A DNA stretch of 10,774 nt, from the NCBI GenBank assembly GCA_034696485.1, contig JAQIWT010001442.1:1-10774 (forward strand), in the 5' to 3' direction. Below are positions 8,047-10,774 of the stretch, in pieces. Numbering within the stretch: position 1 is the stretch's first letter; each line of letters opens with the position of its first letter. The notes under the pieces were generated by a model. That model was not told the DNA's origin and ran no database searches. It was given only the letters and a program-made list of their open reading frames with translations. Origin of the DNA: Isohypsibius dastychi. Taxonomy: Eukaryota; Tardigrada; Eutardigrada; Parachela; Isohypsibiidae. A program made the position numbers and the translations under genes.

Positions 8047-8345
8047 TATCCTTGAAAAACACAATTAGAAATGTCAATCAAATATCATCGCACGGCGCGC
8101 GAGAAATAATGGCACTCTTGTTATTTTTGGGATGAATTGTATGTGAGACAACAATTATACAAAAAGTACATACGTGTGTGTAGGTACACTCAGGCTCGAT
8201 GGGCTGGTGAACCGAATGGAATGGAGGATGTCCGCGCGGCGGGGTGTCGGTTGGACTTTGTATTATGTGCTGGGTAAGTTTTTATTATGTATGTAACGGA
8301 AAGACGTGGGTTCTACAATCGGGCTATAACTGTCTGGGAACGAGA

Positions 8346-8354
8346 TATATAAAA
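8346..8354 (+). promoter_or_regulatory. TATA-like element TATATAAAA abutting the first ATG of the TIR gene
   Basis: TATATAAAA ends on the first base of the ATG at 8354. If it acts as a TATA box, transcription would start roughly 25-35 bases downstream, past that ATG. Translation would then begin at a later in-frame ATG (8426 or 8525). A chance AT-rich match is the alternative. Confidence 0.35.
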
Positions 8355-10399
8355 TGGAAGCCATCGACCCTAGCCGCTTTAACATCTTCGTGTGTTTGCC
8401 GTCCCCGCACCCATGCGAGGAGCACATGCAACGAAGCACACAACAAAATGGCACGTCAAACGAGAAGCACTTTCTCTCCTGCCTGCAGGCGCTGAAGAAG
8501 AGTTGCTCGGACTGGGAGAGCACGATGTCTTACTCGTGCAATGAGTGCAATTCGCCGATCCAAAGCGGAGAGACGCGATACCGCTGCCTGATGTGCCCAA
8601 CGCACTTTGACTGTTGTGAATCCTGCCGCCGGGCGGGCAAGTCCCACGACAACACACACGCATTCCAGCCGTATCGCGACGAAAAGATCATGCCAGTCAC
8701 CCCCTTGCAAAAGCGCAATCTTATGAACGCGATGGGTCTGACAAAGTTCGCGATCAAAGAGCTGCTCACCGGTGATCATTCCGTGGAGAGCGACGAGATC
8801 CTCTGGGATGTGCTCATCCAAGTCGCGTTGGTGAGGAACGCTCAGGACCCGTTGGACCTTGAACCGACTGAAGCGGCTGTTGATGATAGACTCATCGACG
8901 TCATCCTGATGGAGATGCGAAGGGCCCCTCGCCGCTCGGACCTGCTGAACACAGCCCTCCTTTGCTTGACTTCGGTTTGCATAACCGAGGTTAACGCGGA
9001 GAAGATTCAAAAGTCTGGCGTGATTGAGGCGTGTGTGTCGATTATGAGAAAGTTCCTGGATAACGTTAAAAAGGACGACGTCGTGAGCAAAGTGGAGGAA
9101 TTTATTGTCGAGTCCGCCATCAGCTCCGTTAAAAGCTTCTCGTACTTTTCCCGGAACCGTGGATTTCTGGAGAAGCGTGTTCTACCTACCTCGATTGAGT
9201 TTCTAAAGTTTCTGGACTCCCCTGATCAATTGCGCGTGAGCATGGCTCTGAGCGGCGGTTCCATAGTCTGCAGAGTCGTCGGCAATCGCGAGAGTGGTAT
9301 TGGCATCGATTTCATAAGATCTAATGCACTGTTTCTTGAGTTGCTTGCAAAGCGGCTAGACGAAATTCTCGACAAGCCGCTAAGCAGCCACGACCCGGCT
9401 GGCTTGGTGTACGACGTCTCTGTGCTCTCTAAGAGCGACAAGAACAAGCCGATCCTAGGACGCTTCATCCCGCTGCTCACCAAAGCCTTACAGCTCCGCT
9501 CTGATGACAACCCTCGTTTAGTAACGTTTGCAGTGACTGCGCTCTCGCAACTCTCCTTCGAGCCTTCCCTGCGAGAGATCTTCGAAAAGGTCAAGATCCA
9601 GCTGCTCAAACTGTTGGAAGATGTGGTGACATCGGGAGAGAAACCGGAAACACGACGCGACGCTCAAGCGCTCAAAGTATCGCTGCAAGAGTCATCCACT
9701 TCGCAGCTGCCGCATCAGGGGAAGACCTCTGCTATCCGACGCGCGAGCGGGGGCTTTCTAAAGGCGTCCAAGCTAGTGAAATCAGGCAAATCGTCTCCAA
9801 ATGGCAACAATCATACCGACGGGAAGCACGCGATGATCTCGTACAACTGGAACTCAGGTAAGGAGGTGGCCATTGAGCTCGAGCGCAGGCTGCGGGCTTG
9901 CGGCATTCCGACGTGGCTTGACGTGAACGACATGCCTGCGGGGGAAGATATTATGGAAGCCATGGCCACCGCGGTCGAGAACGCGTTCGTTGTCCTCGTT
10001 CTCTTCAGTTGTGAATACAAAGAAAGCACCAACTGCCGCCGCGAGTGTATGTTGGCCGTTGACTATCGGCCAATGATATACTTGCGCGTTCAAGAAGACT
10101 ACACGCCAGATGGCTGGTTCCGTGCTGTGATCCAGAAAGCACTCTGGATCGAATGCGAAAACGCAGAGATCCTGCAGAAAAATTTTTCAAAGATCTTGGA
10201 AGGGGTCGCAAAGCGAGGCTCGATCAAGGTGGAAGTGACGGCGCCAAAGCAAGACACAGCGGTGTCTCAAAAGGGTGTTGGCGGAGGTGACCAGACTGTG
10301 ATGGAGGTGTTACGGGACCTGACACTAGAGATGAAAGCAGTTCGCGAAGAGGTGAGCAGTTTGCGAAAGGAGTTGGCTGCGCTCGCTTCGAAGCAGTAA
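8354..10399 (+). CDS. ZZ zinc finger - armadillo/HEAT-like - TIR - coiled-coil protein (SARM1-like layout)
   Basis: This 681-residue frame ends at TAA 10397-10399. Residues 62-102 form a complete ZZ finger: C62-x2-C65, C78-x2-C81, D86-x-C88-x2-C91, H98-x3-H102. Residues about 115-445 are helical, Leu-rich and repeat-like; I read them as armadillo/HEAT-type, without counting repeats. A basic Ser-rich linker (about 446-490) leads to the TIR domain (492-600): MISYNW strand A, TWLDVNDMPAGEDIMEAM BB-loop region, VVLVLFS, then CRRE with Glu564 at the usual catalytic Glu position. Residues 649-677 give nine a/d heptad positions in register (V649, L653, L656, M660, V663, V667, L670, L674, L677). NAD-hydrolysing TIR proteins such as SARM1 use a helical regulatory region to hold the TIR in check; the same role here is inference. 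ATGs at 8426 (Met25) and 8525 (Met58) are alternative starts; all keep the whole ZZ finger. Confidence 0.8.
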   Translation: MEAIDPSRFNIFVCLPSPHPCEEHMQRSTQQNGTSNEKHFLSCLQALKKSCSDWESTMSYSCNECNSPIQSGETRYRCLMCPTHFDCCESCRRAGKSHDNTHAFQPYRDEKIMPVTPLQKRNLMNAMGLTKFAIKELLTGDHSVESDEILWDVLIQVALVRNAQDPLDLEPTEAAVDDRLIDVILMEMRRAPRRSDLLNTALLCLTSVCITEVNAEKIQKSGVIEACVSIMRKFLDNVKKDDVVSKVEEFIVESAISSVKSFSYFSRNRGFLEKRVLPTSIEFLKFLDSPDQLRVSMALSGGSIVCRVVGNRESGIGIDFIRSNALFLELLAKRLDEILDKPLSSHDPAGLVYDVSVLSKSDKNKPILGRFIPLLTKALQLRSDDNPRLVTFAVTALSQLSFEPSLREIFEKVKIQLLKLLEDVVTSGEKPETRRDAQALKVSLQESSTSQLPHQGKTSAIRRASGGFLKASKLVKSGKSSPNGNNHTDGKHAMISYNWNSGKEVAIELERRLRACGIPTWLDVNDMPAGEDIMEAMATAVENAFVVLVLFSCEYKESTNCRRECMLAVDYRPMIYLRVQEDYTPDGWFRAVIQKALWIECENAEILQKNFSKILEGVAKRGSIKVEVTAPKQDTAVSQKGVGGGDQTVMEVLRDLTLEMKAVREEVSSLRKELAALASKQ

Positions 10400-10774
10400 G
10401 GGATTCTGCACACTAGTTATTGGTTATGGTTACGTGCAAAACCAAACACTGAAGGACTCCCTTTACTGGCTGTGATCCTAGCACTCAGGAGCGTATTGCC
10501 TTTCCCAGCGAAGCATAAATACTCATAGAGCAGGTAGAGAAAGCGAAAGGTAGCAAGATAACTTTGAAAACAGGCAACATCGCATTCGTGCTGCAGCAGG
10601 TGAACACAGGCTACATATATACTTTGGCATCAAATAAGGCATTCGGATATGGTAATCAGAACCCCGATCGCAATAGCATACAGGTTATGCGGACATTTTA
10701 GGCATCTATGTAGTCGCAGCATTCAATGATCTTCCCCCTCCTAACAGAATCATTAATTCTTAGACTTCATGAGC
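10400..10774. other. 3' flank of the TIR gene
   Basis: I see no gene, tRNA or strong repeat here. No canonical AATAAA is present in the sense strand; ATAAAT around 10516 and CAAATAAG around 10631 are the nearest variants. The right-hand end may already be the flank of a neighbouring gene outside the window. Confidence 0.4.

Larger units (their letters stand above)
6462..8353. other. About 1.9-kb gene-free region between divergent AP2 and TIR genes
   Basis: I see no credible protein gene, tRNA or known small nuclear RNA on either strand. Frames here are under 100 codons, AT-rich and without recognisable motifs. The DNA holds short tandem repeats (7244-7270 and around 7019-7037), CATATG repeats near 7205-7224, two TCACGTGA sites (7328 and 7667), a 14-bp palindrome (8033-8046) and many homopolymer A/T runs. 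It probably contains the promoters and 5' UTRs of both flanking genes. An unannotated non-coding RNA cannot be excluded. Confidence 0.5.

Noticed and set aside
8274-8488. A definite 5' intron in the TIR gene.
   Set aside because: Donor and acceptor look good and are in phase, but there is no GACTGAC-type branch site, the length is atypical and the coding frame is open through most of it. I kept it only as an alternative model.
8456-9010. 184-codon minus-strand open frame opposite the TIR gene.
   Set aside because: It is antisense to the ZZ finger and helical region, and its product is Arg-rich without domain-like features.
1-10774. Transposons, CRISPR arrays, prophage or bacterial operon structure.
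   Set aside because: No transposase or reverse-transcriptase motifs, terminal repeats or regularly spaced repeats were seen, and the introns mark the DNA as eukaryotic.

Overview
The window is nuclear DNA from a eukaryote with compact, intron-poor genes. The evidence is two short GT-AG introns (55 and 71 bp), Kozak-like start contexts, AT-richer intergenic DNA and eukaryote-only protein families. A single-domain AP2/ERF-type regulator sits beside a FANCI homologue, a METTL7-type methyltransferase and a TIR protein. That mix points to a microalga, such as a red alga or a photosynthetic stramenopile. This lineage call is inference; nothing in the window fixes the species.

Layout. (1) Positions 1-3794, minus strand: an uninterrupted reading frame of 1264 codons that runs off the left edge. 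I recognise it as FANCI, the partner of FANCD2 in the interstrand-crosslink repair clamp. (2) Positions 3795-4502: a divergent intergenic region with a perfect 9-bp-arm inverted repeat close to the next gene. (3) Positions 4503-5385, plus strand: a two-exon, membrane-anchored METTL7/TMT1-like methyltransferase of 275 residues. The conceptual ORF stops early inside its 55-bp intron. (4) Positions 5551-6461, minus strand: a two-exon AP2-domain transcription factor of 279 residues. Its first exon encodes only 14 residues. (5) Positions 6462-8353: about 1.9 kb with no credible gene, holding short repeats, E-box palindromes and promoter-like sequence. (6) Positions 8354-10399, plus strand: a 681-residue protein with a ZZ zinc finger, a helical armadillo/HEAT-like region, a TIR domain and a C-terminal coiled coil. 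(7) Positions 10400-10774: non-coding 3' flank.

The genes do not form one pathway. Two are DNA-repair or metabolic housekeeping genes in a head-to-head pair, and one is a regulator convergent with the methyltransferase. The most interesting is the ZZ-ARM-TIR-coiled-coil gene. Its helical-repeat-then-TIR order resembles SARM1, the animal NAD+-cleaving self-destruction switch, but it has a ZZ finger in front and a coiled coil behind, and I see no SAM domains. The TIR keeps a glutamate where NAD-hydrolysing TIRs carry the catalytic one, so a sensor-executor NADase in an alga is a reasonable, untested hypothesis.
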